From NCBI GenBank assembly GCA_964545315.1, contig CAZJGI010000041.1, positions 1-28,673 on the forward strand: 28,673 nt of DNA. The letters are read 5' to 3'. A program made the translations under genes and the position numbers. Origin of the DNA: JAAYJR01 sp964545315 (GTDB taxonomy: Bacteria; Bacteroidota; Bacteroidia; Bacteroidales; Prolixibacteraceae). The notes beneath the pieces are model-generated. The model was not told the origin of the DNA and did not search any database. It saw only the letters and a list, made by a program, of their open reading frames with translations. Shown here one piece after another: positions 8,229 to 16,631 of this stretch (positions are counted from its first letter, which is position 1; each line of letters opens with the position of its first letter).

Positions 8229-8936
8229 CTATTTATCTTTAACACAACGTACACTAAATCCATTATTTTTTACGAATACGCTACTGTACACCTTTGTCCT
8301 TTCAGCATTGACTGTCCTGGTTCTGGAATGGGTTTCCGTATATTCTGTTGCAGTCCAGAAATAGCCGTTAAGACCCTTTTCGTAGTATTCACCACTTCCC
8401 CAGAAATATCCGTAACGATAGCCTGCGGGCAATGCAGAAAATCCACTTTCATTGCTGGCTCCGGTATTAGGTGAGTTCCATAAGTCCGTGCCTGTTGCTT
8501 TCATTTTCCCTCCTGCAACGTCAAGGCCTCCAAGAAAATCTGTTAACTTAGTCCATTCTTCATCTGTCGGGACGTGCCATCCTTTTGGACAGAGCTTGCC
8601 TGTATTTACTGCCTGCCAATTGTAAAACGCCCCAAAGATATCTTTGTTGGCAATGTCGTTGCCGACCCAGCAATAGGCAGGTGTAGTGATTGCTATCCAC
8701 TTTTTATTGTCTTGTTCAAGTGGTATGTCAGTGCCATCATTGTATTTAGTTGTCTTAAGATTTTCTGCCATCCATTCCTGATCACCGATCACAACTGTTT
8801 TGTATTTATTGCCTTCGACGTCAGTAAGTGTGCTGCCTGCTTTTTGGGCATATGTACTATAATAGCCACAAGTTAATGATAATGAGATTGCTAATATTAG
8901 CAGACCATGGGAATAAAAACGGTAAGTGTTTTTCAT
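8229..8936 (-). CDS. FISUMP-domain exported protein (copy 2)
   Basis: The frame opens at a GTG at 8960, but the ATG at 8936 gives a cleaner signal peptide (MKNTYRF, hydrophobic core LLILAISLSL), so I use 8936 (235 aa). A cysteine after SLSLT could be lipidated, though the box is weak; signal peptidase I cleavage after STYA is the alternative. The mature protein is a single FISUMP domain: DVEGNKYKTVVIGDQEWMAENL, YNDGTDIP, FGAFYNWQAV, LCPKGWHVPTDEEW, ASNESGFSALPAGYRY and terminal GFSVRCVK. It is clearly a paralogue of the gene at 7480, probably from an old tandem duplication, with the central variable part diverged. It begins 42 bp after the ceramidase-like gene A1. Function is unknown; surface binding is a guess. 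Confidence 0.84.
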   Translation of the reverse strand: MKNTYRFYSHGLLILAISLSLTCGYYSTYAQKAGSTLTDVEGNKYKTVVIGDQEWMAENLKTTKYNDGTDIPLEQDNKKWIAITTPAYCWVGNDIANKDIFGAFYNWQAVNTGKLCPKGWHVPTDEEWTKLTDFLGGLDVAGGKMKATGTDLWNSPNTGASNESGFSALPAGYRYGYFWGSGEYYEKGLNGYFWTATEYTETHSRTRTVNAERTKVYSSVFVKNNGFSVRCVKDK

Positions 8937-8978
8937 AATTTGAAATTTAAAGTGAGACACTAATATAAGATTATTTTC

Positions 8979-10598
8979 TTAATTCATTATTTTATCAATC
9001 ATTTCGACTGTTTTTTCTACAAGTTCCTGGCCGCCCTCGGGGCCTACAAGTGTACTTGCCGGCTCAGCGCCATAGGATCCCCCGGCTACGGAGCGGTAAG
9101 GGGGCACATATGTCCCACTGCCGGTAAGCTGAACCAGGAATGTCTGAACTGCAGGGCTTCTTGCTTTTATTCTACTGCCGAAATCAAGATAAAGTTCAAA
9201 CGGATTGGTCGCAAAAACCACATCACCGATTCTTACTACATGTATCTCAACCGGCAACTTTGGTTGAACTTTTTGCAATTCATATCTTTCCTTTACACTG
9301 TATCCTCTGTATGTTTGTGAAAAAGCAAGTGATACGTCTACGTACCATCTGGGCTTATTTTTTATTGAAGGGTCTTTTTTAATATCTGCAAGTAACTGTT
9401 CATACTTTTTTATGTGGCTTTCCGATTCCTTAATAGCTCTCTCTACATCTTCAAGGGGGATCTGGCGTCTGGTAAGATGAACTTTTTCAGAATTATGGGC
9501 AATGACAGGATCCCATTCAATGTTATCCTTCATGTAAGGTAATACGGAAGTAACAGCATCAGCAATCCTTACAGCTATTTGCTTCCTGAGGCCCATGCCC
9601 CTGTCACCTGTTTCTTCGCAATCGGGAAACATAATTTGTTGCATTCGGGTTTCAGCTTTCAGTCCCGTCATTATGTGAGGAGACTGATCTCCTGCTGCGC
9701 TGCATTGAGGTAGGACAAAAATATTTTTCCCCAACCGGTTCCGAAGTTCGACTCTTGTTTCATGCCAAAAGTCTGCACTTATCTTATAAAGGCCCTCAGT
9801 TACCTGTGCAGGACAGGCCAGGTTAACAACAACACCTGTAAGGTTGGCTGATTTATCCCATGTATATAACAAATTCACCGAATGATCTTCGTATCCTTCT
9901 ATGTGGCTGAATTCCGGACTGTTAGTGTTACCATACATTATCCCCTTACCTGAACGGCTGACAAGTAACCTGTTACGTCCCACCACTGCATGGCCTAATC
10001 CGTAGCTGATACCTCCGGGTTTACGGTTGTCCCAGGCTTTTTTTATGGCAGATGCAATTTTTTCGGAGATAAAATGCTGTACATCTGATGGTGACATAAT
10101 GTCAAGCTCAATGCCATAAATACGTTCTGAACTTTCATCAGAGCCATAGAATGGACCGGTATGCGTATGGGTACCGTTCATTATTATCTGTTCCGGGTTA
10201 ATATCAGGAACAGTTTCTTTCACAATTTTTCTTACATTATTCAGTAAATTATTTTCTGTACCCGGTGTAAAGTACATGTCTGGTTCCCTTACCCCGTCAA
10301 GAATTGCAACAAGATCACAGCTTATAAGTATTGCTTTTTTTGATGAAATCCCTTCTCCTGATTCTATAGCCAGAACTGTAGCTGTTACAGGATCAAGTAC
10401 ACCTTCTGATACTCTTGCATTGCGCTGGCCCCAAATAAGTATTGGTGAATCAGGAGTAATATCGACTGATGACCATCCTATTGACAAATTTCCTTCAGGT
10501 TCATTTTCATTTTTTATTGTACCGGTACAATTTGCAAACAGGAAAAGAGTAAACAATAAGATTGTCAAAACGGGGACAAAAAATTTGAATATCCTCAT
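8979..10598 (-). CDS. Neutral/alkaline ceramidase-like lipoprotein, A type (A1)
   Basis: This 539-aa protein has a hydrophobic N-terminus ending in FANC, so Cys24 is a likely lipidation site although Asn before the Cys is unusual. A short polar linker (25-37) leads to the ceramidase-like N-terminal domain. Motifs: SSVDITPDSP (43-52), SCDLVAI (93-99), NGTHTHTGP (141-149), HAVVGRNR (203-210), YGNTN (222-226), EGYEDHSVNLLY (234-245), ACPAQ with Cys262, SADFWHETR (274-282), CSAAGDQSPH (299-308), NPFELY with Glu468 and GGSYGA with Tyr509. It lacks the C-terminal Ig-like domain of true ceramidases. Compared with its sisters it has a longer insert at about 101-118. It lies 21 bp after A2, as if by tandem duplication. 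It is probably a surface or periplasmic metal-dependent hydrolase. Confidence 0.83.
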   Translation of the reverse strand: MRIFKFFVPVLTILLFTLFLFANCTGTIKNENEPEGNLSIGWSSVDITPDSPILIWGQRNARVSEGVLDPVTATVLAIESGEGISSKKAILISCDLVAILDGVREPDMYFTPGTENNLLNNVRKIVKETVPDINPEQIIMNGTHTHTGPFYGSDESSERIYGIELDIMSPSDVQHFISEKIASAIKKAWDNRKPGGISYGLGHAVVGRNRLLVSRSGKGIMYGNTNSPEFSHIEGYEDHSVNLLYTWDKSANLTGVVVNLACPAQVTEGLYKISADFWHETRVELRNRLGKNIFVLPQCSAAGDQSPHIMTGLKAETRMQQIMFPDCEETGDRGMGLRKQIAVRIADAVTSVLPYMKDNIEWDPVIAHNSEKVHLTRRQIPLEDVERAIKESESHIKKYEQLLADIKKDPSIKNKPRWYVDVSLAFSQTYRGYSVKERYELQKVQPKLPVEIHVVRIGDVVFATNPFELYLDFGSRIKARSPAVQTFLVQLTGSGTYVPPYRSVAGGSYGAEPASTLVGPEGGQELVEKTVEMIDKIMN

Positions 10599-10619
10599 TT
10601 TCTTATTTTATTAATTTAA

Positions 10620-12236
10620 TTATTTCATTATCTCATCAATCAGCTCAAGTGTTTTTTCAACAAGTTCCTGTCCTCCTTCAGGCCCAATGAGCGTACTGGC
10701 AGGAACGGCTCCATAAGCGCCACCTGCGACTGAGCGTGATGTTGGAATGTATGAGCCACTTCCTGTTAGCTGTACAATAAATGTTTGGATAGCAGCACTG
10801 CGTGCTTTGATCCTCATTCCGTAGTCCAGGTAATATTCAAAGGGATTTGTGGCAATCACCATATCGCCAATACGAAGTATATGGACTTCAACCGGCATTT
10901 TAGGTTGCCTTTTTTGAAGTTCATAACGATCCTTAACGCTATTTCCCCTATTCATTCTGGTATGGGCAATTGTTATCTGGGTATACCAATGAGGTTTTTC
11001 TTTTAATGCTGGATTTTTCTCTATTTCATCAAGCATTTTCTTAAACTCTTTTTCATATCTTTCTGCCTCTTTTTTCCCGTCATTGACATCTTCAGGCCCA
11101 ATAAGGCGCCTTGAAAGCTCAACAACTTCAAGATGATGCTTCACTTTAGGATTCCATTCTATGTTATCTTTCATGTAAGGCAACACTGAAGTAACAGCGT
11201 CAGCTATCCTAATTGCAATATCTTTCCTCAGGCCAACGGTGCGGTCTCCTACCTCTTCCAGGTCGGGGAACATAATTTTTTGCATCCTGGTTTCTGCCTT
11301 TGCCCCTATCATGATATGTGGAGACTGGTCTCCTGCAGCACTACACTGAGGCAGAATAAATATATTCTCACCCAGACGTTTTCGAATTTCAACCCTTGTC
11401 TCGTGCCAGTAATCTGCACTTATCACAAATAATCCTTCAGTAACCTGGGAAGGGCAGGGTACATTTACCACAATACCTGTCAGGTTGTCCTGTTTATCCC
11501 ATGTATAAAGCAGGTTTACCGAATGGTCTTCATAACCTTCCATGTGGCTGAAATCTTCTCTGTTGGTATTTCCATACATTATTGACTTGCCATTGAAACT
11601 TGCCTGCAATCTGTTACGTCCAACAACTGCATGTCCCAGTCCGTAGCTGATCCCACCGGGAGTCCTGCTTTTCCATGCCTGCTCTGCAGCTACACTGATC
11701 TTATCAGATATGAACTGAATGCATTCAGCCGGTGACATTACGTCAAGTTCAACACCGTACAGCTCCTTTGAACTTGTTGCAGTGTGGCAGTATGGTGCAG
11801 TATGCGTGTGTGTGGCATTGATGACGATTTTTTCAGGAGATACCCCGGGAATTTTAGCAGTGATCTTTTCCCTGATAGTATTCCTTAAACTGCCTTTTGC
11901 ATCATCCCTGGTGCCATCACTTATGCCTACAATATCACAACTTATAAGAAAGACTTTTTCTGATGATTCACCACTTCCGGATTCCAATGCAAGCACTGTT
12001 GCAGTGACCGGGTCCATTACACCCTCTGAAACCCTGGCATGAAACTGGCCGGCAATAAGAACAGGCTTGTCAGGTGTTATGTCTGTCTGTGCCCATCCTA
12101 CAGACAGATCACCTGTTTTGTCAACTGCGGCAGTAGTACTGGCATCTTCCTTCGTTTTCGTGTCAGTACAGCTGTAAGCCATAACTAACAATGTGGAAAA
12201 CATTAAAATAGAAATTAAAACTTTTAAATTTTTCAT
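10620..12236 (-). CDS. Neutral/alkaline ceramidase-like lipoprotein, A type (A2)
   Basis: This 538-aa protein has a lipoprotein signal (AYSC, Cys23) and a Thr/Asp/Lys-rich linker to about residue 43. The ceramidase-like domain shows TDITPDKPVLIAGQFHARV (51-69), SCDIVGI (99-105), NATHTHTAP (140-148), HAVVGRNR (202-209), YGNTN (221-225), PCPSQ with Cys261, SADYWHETR (273-281), CSAAGDQSPH (about 298-307), NPFEYY with Glu467 and GGAYGA with Tyr508. It is the first gene after the 304-bp spacer, so it may begin a separate transcription unit that includes A1 (21-bp gap) and the genes below. It is very similar to A1 and A4. The long charged segment at about 365-405 is typical of the A type. Substrate is unknown; the ceramidase name reflects homology only. 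Confidence 0.83.
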   Translation of the reverse strand: MKNLKVLISILMFSTLLVMAYSCTDTKTKEDASTTAAVDKTGDLSVGWAQTDITPDKPVLIAGQFHARVSEGVMDPVTATVLALESGSGESSEKVFLISCDIVGISDGTRDDAKGSLRNTIREKITAKIPGVSPEKIVINATHTHTAPYCHTATSSKELYGVELDVMSPAECIQFISDKISVAAEQAWKSRTPGGISYGLGHAVVGRNRLQASFNGKSIMYGNTNREDFSHMEGYEDHSVNLLYTWDKQDNLTGIVVNVPCPSQVTEGLFVISADYWHETRVEIRKRLGENIFILPQCSAAGDQSPHIMIGAKAETRMQKIMFPDLEEVGDRTVGLRKDIAIRIADAVTSVLPYMKDNIEWNPKVKHHLEVVELSRRLIGPEDVNDGKKEAERYEKEFKKMLDEIEKNPALKEKPHWYTQITIAHTRMNRGNSVKDRYELQKRQPKMPVEVHILRIGDMVIATNPFEYYLDYGMRIKARSAAIQTFIVQLTGSGSYIPTSRSVAGGAYGAVPASTLIGPEGGQELVEKTLELIDEIMK

Positions 12237-12540
12237 AGTTATTATAATTGTTTAATTAAAAAATATCATTTATAACTCTCATATTTACTGATCATATTCA
12301 TCTGTTACGGTATTTATCCGGTTTTTTTTGATTTAAAAATGTATCCATAAAGTTATTGATTGTAAGATTCATAACTTTTATATTTTATTGATTTTAAATT
12401 GTTTAAATATTTATTATTATCAATTTTTTTCTATTATGACATCTGTATTTAAGCTAAGATACACCCCAAATATTTTATCCGAATAAAATTACATTATCCA
12501 TTTTGCTTTTCCAAAGTTCTTCCTTTGGAAAAGTGATATT
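12237..12540. other. Largest internal intergenic region (304 bp)
   Basis: This very AT-rich spacer separates the GH3 gene (stop at 12541) from ceramidase-like A2 (start at 12236). It contains a strong hairpin next to the GH3 stop (separate entry). It also has an imperfectly placed inverted repeat, AAAGTTAT (12349-12356) with ATAACTTT (12371-12378), and long A/T runs near 12385-12435. Neither strand has a convincing coding frame. The length and composition suit a promoter region for A2, but I found no exact TAnnTTTG -7 box on the minus strand. Confidence 0.45.
12506..12533 (-). terminator. Hairpin after GH3 gene, candidate terminator
   Basis: CTTTTCCAAAG (12506-12516) pairs perfectly with CTTTGGAAAAG (12523-12533) around a 6-nt loop, an 11-bp stem. 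It starts 7 nt after the GH3 stop codon and precedes the largest gap in the cluster, as expected for a terminator. No clear U-tract follows on the minus strand, so it could instead stabilise the 3' end of the transcript. Confidence 0.5.
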
Positions 12541-14928
12541 TTATAACACAGTAAAAGTATCTGAAAGCTTTATATCATCAGCCGAAGAACCTACCATTAA
12601 ATCAAAATCTCCCGGCTCAACCACATACTTCATGTTTTTATCCCACAGTCCCAACTCTTTGCAGGGTATTCTAAAATCTACGGTAACTGTCTCACCCGGT
12701 TTAACATTTACTTTTTTAAATGCTTTCAATACTTTAACCGGAGTAGTAATTGAGCTGATCTTATCGTTAATATACACCTGGATGACCTCTTTGCCTTCTC
12801 TTGTGCCTGTATTTTTTACTGATACTGACACTTCAACATTACCGTATTCAGATAATTTTTTTTGTTTGATATTAAGGTTAGAATATTCAAATGTAGTATA
12901 ACTCAATCCGAATCCGAAAGGGAATAGGGGGTCGGTTGAAGCGAATACATAGTCTCTTCCGGGTTTTTCAGGAGTTCCCGGCCTGTGGTAATAACCTCTT
13001 CCTGTTGGTTTATAGTTATAGAATACAGGGATATGTCCTTCACTTTGCGGTACTGAGACAGTGAGTTTGCCTGAAGGGTTCACTTCACCAAAGATTATGC
13101 GTGCCAGGGCATTACCACCTTCTGATCCCGGATACCATGCTTCAAGGATTGCGGGTATATTCTCTTTTTCCCAATTAATACAATATGCACGTCCGTGTAC
13201 CATCACCATGACCACCGGTTTACCTGTTTTGTGGATTTCTTTGATCAACTCCTGCTGAACGCCCGGAGGTTTAAGTTCTGATCTGTCGTAACCTTCACCT
13301 GAGGTCGGGTATGCTCCCTCGTCAGCCAGTTCACCCCATCCTGTACCTGCAAGCGACATGCTCGTTCCACCTATTGCCAGGATTACAACATCGCTTTTTT
13401 TGGCAGCTTCCACAGCTTCTTTAAAACCATTTTTATTCAGATCAGTAATCCCGCAGCCTTTTGCATAATTTACTTTTATTTTCCCCCCTGTGATATTCTT
13501 TATTCCTTCAAGAATTGTAACACCGGTACTATTATCTTTTGTAATACTGTAATCACCATATTGTACCTGTTCTGCATTAGGGCCTATGACTGCTATTGAT
13601 TTAATTTCCGACAGGTTAAGGGGCAATAAGTTATTTTCATTTTTCAATAAGATGATTGATTCTTCAGCTACCTCACGGGTTAGTTTTCTCGATTCTTCAG
13701 TGTTTACCATTCCTGATATGTTTCCGGGAGCATTGTAAGGTTGGTCAAACAGTCCGGCTTTAAATTTTACTGTGAGCATATTTGTAACAGCCTCATCAAC
13801 AAGGGCAGCAATTTCTGCATCATGTTTTGCCAGGTTTATCAATTCAGAATATGCATAATTACTGCCTTCCTGGTCAACACCTGCCTTAAGGGCAACAACA
13901 GCGGTTTCAGCTTTGTCGAAAGTAAGCTTATGTCTTGTATGTATCATGCTTACAGCCCCGTAATCGGCAAAAACATATCCTTTAAAACCGAACTCTTTTC
14001 TAAGTATATCCCTAAGGAGGGTTTCATCTGCATGCACAGGAATGCCGTTTACTTCATTGTATGCCGGCATAACAGAGTATACATTCGCTTCCCTTACTGC
14101 TTTTTCAAACGGGTATAAATGCAAATCCCTGAAATCCCGCGGGCCTACCTCAACCGGTGCAATATTAACACCGGCAACAGGGGTAGAATATGCCACATAA
14201 TGTTTGGCAGTACTCATTATTTTGTTCTCCGGAATCCGGGTTTTGGTTATTTCCGGGTCACCCTGCATACCAATAATAAATGCTTTACCCATCTCGGCTA
14301 CATGAAAGGGGTCTTCTCCGAAACATTCTTCAACACGTCCGTATCTGGGATCTCTGGCAACATCAAACAGGGGGGCAAAGAACTGGTCACATCCTGTAAG
14401 TTTTGCCTCTCTTGCCATAACTGCGGCCATTTCTTTTATAAGTTCAGTATTCCATGTACTTCCCTGGCCAATTGATTGCGGAAAGATTGTTGCATCATAA
14501 GCTAATTGTCCGTGGATGCCTCCAAGATCTACCTGAATAGCCGGTATCCCAAGCCTTGTTTTAGTTCTCAGATACCTGTCTGCAGCTTCGGAAAATTTTG
14601 CAATTCCGTCAACATCTATGGGTTTATCTGTTAAGTCATTCCATCGGGGAGGGTCAAGGCATCCTATGCTTTCTCCTTTAAACAGGTCTTCAAGAGATTC
14701 TTCCGTAATATTTCCCTGTTTATCCTGTTTGAGTTCAGCCAGACTTACCTTCAGCATCTGGCTGACTTTCTCTTCAATAGTCATCCTGCTTAACAGATCT
14801 TTCACCCTCTCTTCTGTGCTTAGTTTTGGGTTCTGGTAGGGTAGTTGCTGACCTTTAACTTTTTCCGGAACCATATGGCTTACAGCCAAAATTATAAGCG
14901 CCAGTATAAATAATTTACTCTTTCTCAT
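12541..14928 (-). CDS. Glycoside hydrolase family 3, BglX-like beta-glucosidase
   Basis: This 795-aa secreted protein has a signal peptide with likely cleavage after KVKG (about residue 26). The order is the usual GH3 one: a TIM-barrel domain (about 35-390), an alpha/beta sandwich domain (about 410-640) and a C-terminal fibronectin type III-like domain (about 690-795). The nucleophile is Asp322 in the motif YVFADYGAV, where most relatives have SDW. KHYVAY (242-247) and HLYPFE (270-275) are family motifs. GEGYDRSEL in the second domain holds the expected acid/base region. Length fits BglX-like enzymes (about 750-800 aa). It should release beta-linked glucose, xylose or a related sugar from non-reducing ends in the periplasm or outside. 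It follows ceramidase-like B3 by 86 bp. Exact specificity is not readable. Confidence 0.92.
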   Translation of the reverse strand: MRKSKLFILALIILAVSHMVPEKVKGQQLPYQNPKLSTEERVKDLLSRMTIEEKVSQMLKVSLAELKQDKQGNITEESLEDLFKGESIGCLDPPRWNDLTDKPIDVDGIAKFSEAADRYLRTKTRLGIPAIQVDLGGIHGQLAYDATIFPQSIGQGSTWNTELIKEMAAVMAREAKLTGCDQFFAPLFDVARDPRYGRVEECFGEDPFHVAEMGKAFIIGMQGDPEITKTRIPENKIMSTAKHYVAYSTPVAGVNIAPVEVGPRDFRDLHLYPFEKAVREANVYSVMPAYNEVNGIPVHADETLLRDILRKEFGFKGYVFADYGAVSMIHTRHKLTFDKAETAVVALKAGVDQEGSNYAYSELINLAKHDAEIAALVDEAVTNMLTVKFKAGLFDQPYNAPGNISGMVNTEESRKLTREVAEESIILLKNENNLLPLNLSEIKSIAVIGPNAEQVQYGDYSITKDNSTGVTILEGIKNITGGKIKVNYAKGCGITDLNKNGFKEAVEAAKKSDVVILAIGGTSMSLAGTGWGELADEGAYPTSGEGYDRSELKPPGVQQELIKEIHKTGKPVVMVMVHGRAYCINWEKENIPAILEAWYPGSEGGNALARIIFGEVNPSGKLTVSVPQSEGHIPVFYNYKPTGRGYYHRPGTPEKPGRDYVFASTDPLFPFGFGLSYTTFEYSNLNIKQKKLSEYGNVEVSVSVKNTGTREGKEVIQVYINDKISSITTPVKVLKAFKKVNVKPGETVTVDFRIPCKELGLWDKNMKYVVEPGDFDLMVGSSADDIKLSDTFTVL

Positions 14929-14965
14929 GTGAATACAACTTATTAAAATTTAAATTTAATTTCTG

Positions 14966-14999
14966 TTATCCTTTCGCTAAAGCGAACGGCAAAGGATAA
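14966..14999 (-). terminator. Compound hairpin between B3 and GH3 gene
   Basis: TTATCCTTT (14966-14974) pairs with AAAGGATAA (14991-14999). Inside it, TTCGCT (14973-14978) can pair with AGCGAA (14981-14986) across a 2-nt turn; the two stems share two bases, so they partly compete. The element starts 15 nt after the B3 stop, and the GH3 start is about 37 nt further on. It could act as a partial terminator or as a processing site that sets relative expression. Confidence 0.4.
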
Positions 15000-15014
15000 G
15001 GCATTGAATAACAA

Positions 15015-16532
15015 TTATTGGTCAAATAGTTCATTGATCATATTTACTGTCTGGTCGACAAGAATCTGACCTCCCTCAGGCCCGACAAGTGTACTTTGTA
15101 CAATAGCGCTGTAATGTCCACCATTTATTGCTTTTTGGGTAGGCAGGTATGTTCCCGGTCCTGCCAGTTGAATAACAAATGTTTGTATTGCCTTACTACG
15201 TGCCTGCATAGCTATACCATATTCAGTAAATAACTCAAAAGGATTAGTGCAAATAACAATGTCCCCAATCCTGGTTACATGAACCTCAGCGTCGTACTTG
15301 GGAGCGGGATTTTCTTTCTGATACTCATACCGCTTAACAATATCAGCTTCAAAAGAATTCACTTTCCGGTAAAGCCTGGGTAGAGCCTCCGGATTTTCAG
15401 CTAACTGGGCTTTTAAGTTTTCTATTTCTTTTTTGCTTGCCTCATATTCAGAATTGGTTACCAGTCTCATGGGCAGGGGAACAACTTTTTTCACATGGGC
15501 TACCTGAACATTCTCATGCTTTTCCTTTTCCACTACTTTATAAGTGTCTTCAACAGCATTGACAATCCGGCGGGTTATTTCTCCGAGCCGGTCGAGGCCT
15601 CTGAGTTTACGCATTCTTTCTTCGCCTGCTTCTCCGAACATGATATGTGGAGACTGGTCACCTGCAGCAGCAATCCAACCTAACACAGTAACATCTGCAT
15701 TAAGCCGTTCTCTTATGGATTTGCGAAGAGGATGCCAGTAATCAGCATTGACAGCCGATTTGCTTTCAACTTCCTGCGCCGGGCAGGCTACATTTATGCA
15801 GGTTGCAATCAACTCCTTCTTGTTATTCCAAACAAACAGGGAATGAATATTCTGGTCTTCAGAACCTTCAATTGACCTGAATTCGGAGATATCCGTTTTT
15901 CCGTACATTCTGGCAGTATTGTCTGCATATACAGCCCGGCGGTTATAACCGACCTTTGCATGGTTAAGGCCCCAGGTAATGCTTCCCGGAGTGCGGTTGT
16001 CCTTCGCCTGCTTTATTGCTTTAGCTATTTGCTCTGCAAAAAATGAGTAATATTCTTCAATTTGTGTAACTCCTTTTTCCGGGATAGGGTAGACTCCCTT
16101 TCTGACAACAGGCGCAGTGTGTGTATGTATAGCATTTATTATAATGTTATCAGTATCGATCTCCGGAGTGGTTTTTCTAACTTCATTCCTTACTGCCTCA
16201 ATTAATTCAGTAGGTATTAGAACAAGGTCGCAGGAGACAAAGATTACTGATTCATCATGATTATTTTCCTGTACCGATTCAAGGAATAAAATATTTGCCT
16301 CCAAAGGAGTTTCTATCTCTTTCGCAATCCTTAGATGCATCTGGCCGTCGAGGGCAATTGGTAACTTAGGGGTTATATCAATCGTCGCCGATCCTGTGAA
16401 CAGTTTATTTTCCTGTGCCTCTGTATTTAACCAGGAAATTTGTATCAGAAACATAATCAAAGCAGTAAAAGTAACCCGGCAGTATAAATTATAACTGTCT
16501 GATATTATAATCCTTTTTATTAACCTATTCAT
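15015..16532 (-). CDS. Neutral/alkaline ceramidase-like hydrolase, secreted B type (B3)
   Basis: The frame extends to a TTG at 16538, but the ATG at 16532 is two codons in and is preferred (505 aa). The signal peptide has its hydrophobic core at about 21-35 and likely cleavage after TEA (about 39). Motifs: TIDITPKLPIALDGQ (50-64), SCDL (100-103), NAIHTHTAP (133-141), YGKTD (210-214) where most sisters have YGNTN, VACPAQ with Cys250, NADYWHPLR (262-270), AAAGDQSPH (288-296), NPFELF with Glu433 and GGHYSA with Tyr474. The THTH motif reads IHTH here. It sits directly after a long intergenic hairpin and before the GH3 gene, separated from the other B genes by two A genes and the FISUMP pair. It is probably a periplasmic metal-dependent hydrolase. 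Confidence 0.82.
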   Translation of the reverse strand: MNRLIKRIIISDSYNLYCRVTFTALIMFLIQISWLNTEAQENKLFTGSATIDITPKLPIALDGQMHLRIAKEIETPLEANILFLESVQENNHDESVIFVSCDLVLIPTELIEAVRNEVRKTTPEIDTDNIIINAIHTHTAPVVRKGVYPIPEKGVTQIEEYYSFFAEQIAKAIKQAKDNRTPGSITWGLNHAKVGYNRRAVYADNTARMYGKTDISEFRSIEGSEDQNIHSLFVWNNKKELIATCINVACPAQEVESKSAVNADYWHPLRKSIRERLNADVTVLGWIAAAGDQSPHIMFGEAGEERMRKLRGLDRLGEITRRIVNAVEDTYKVVEKEKHENVQVAHVKKVVPLPMRLVTNSEYEASKKEIENLKAQLAENPEALPRLYRKVNSFEADIVKRYEYQKENPAPKYDAEVHVTRIGDIVICTNPFELFTEYGIAMQARSKAIQTFVIQLAGPGTYLPTQKAINGGHYSAIVQSTLVGPEGGQILVDQTVNMINELFDQ

Positions 16533-16553
16533 ACACAATAATTTATATTATTA

Positions 16554-16600
16554 TAACTGCAAAAGACAAATCCAATGAATTGGTTTATCTTTTGCAGTTA
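16554..16600 (-). promoter_or_regulatory. Long intergenic hairpin upstream of B3
   Basis: TAACTGCAAAAGA (16554-16566) pairs perfectly with TCTTTTGCAGTTA (16588-16600), a 13-bp stem. The interior can add CCAAT (16572-16576) with ATTGG (16579-16583). It lies in the 99-bp gap after A3, starting 31 nt past the A3 stop and ending 21 nt before the B3 ATG. It could terminate A3 transcription, or form a 5' leader structure controlling B3. An AT-rich run follows on the minus strand, but not a clean U-tract. Confidence 0.55.
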
Positions 16601-16631
16601 ATATATTTCTTAATTGGCCAAACTAAATATG

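Noticed and set aside
7480..8936. FISUMP proteins as formylglycine-generating enzymes for the sulfatase
   Set aside because: The GWHVPTDEEW block recalls that fold, but the proteins are short, surface-directed and have the full FISUMP signature. No catalytic cysteine pair of such enzymes was recognised.
10276..10614. Plus-strand frames antisense to the ceramidase-like genes (also 11719-12042 and 17839-18243)
   Set aside because: They recur at the same place opposite the paralogues because the sense codons are conserved. They are shadows of the family and not real genes.
12503..12901. Plus-strand frame of 132 codons
   Set aside because: It is antisense to the GH3 C-terminus, whose Fn3-like domain is well conserved; the plus-strand product has no recognisable features.
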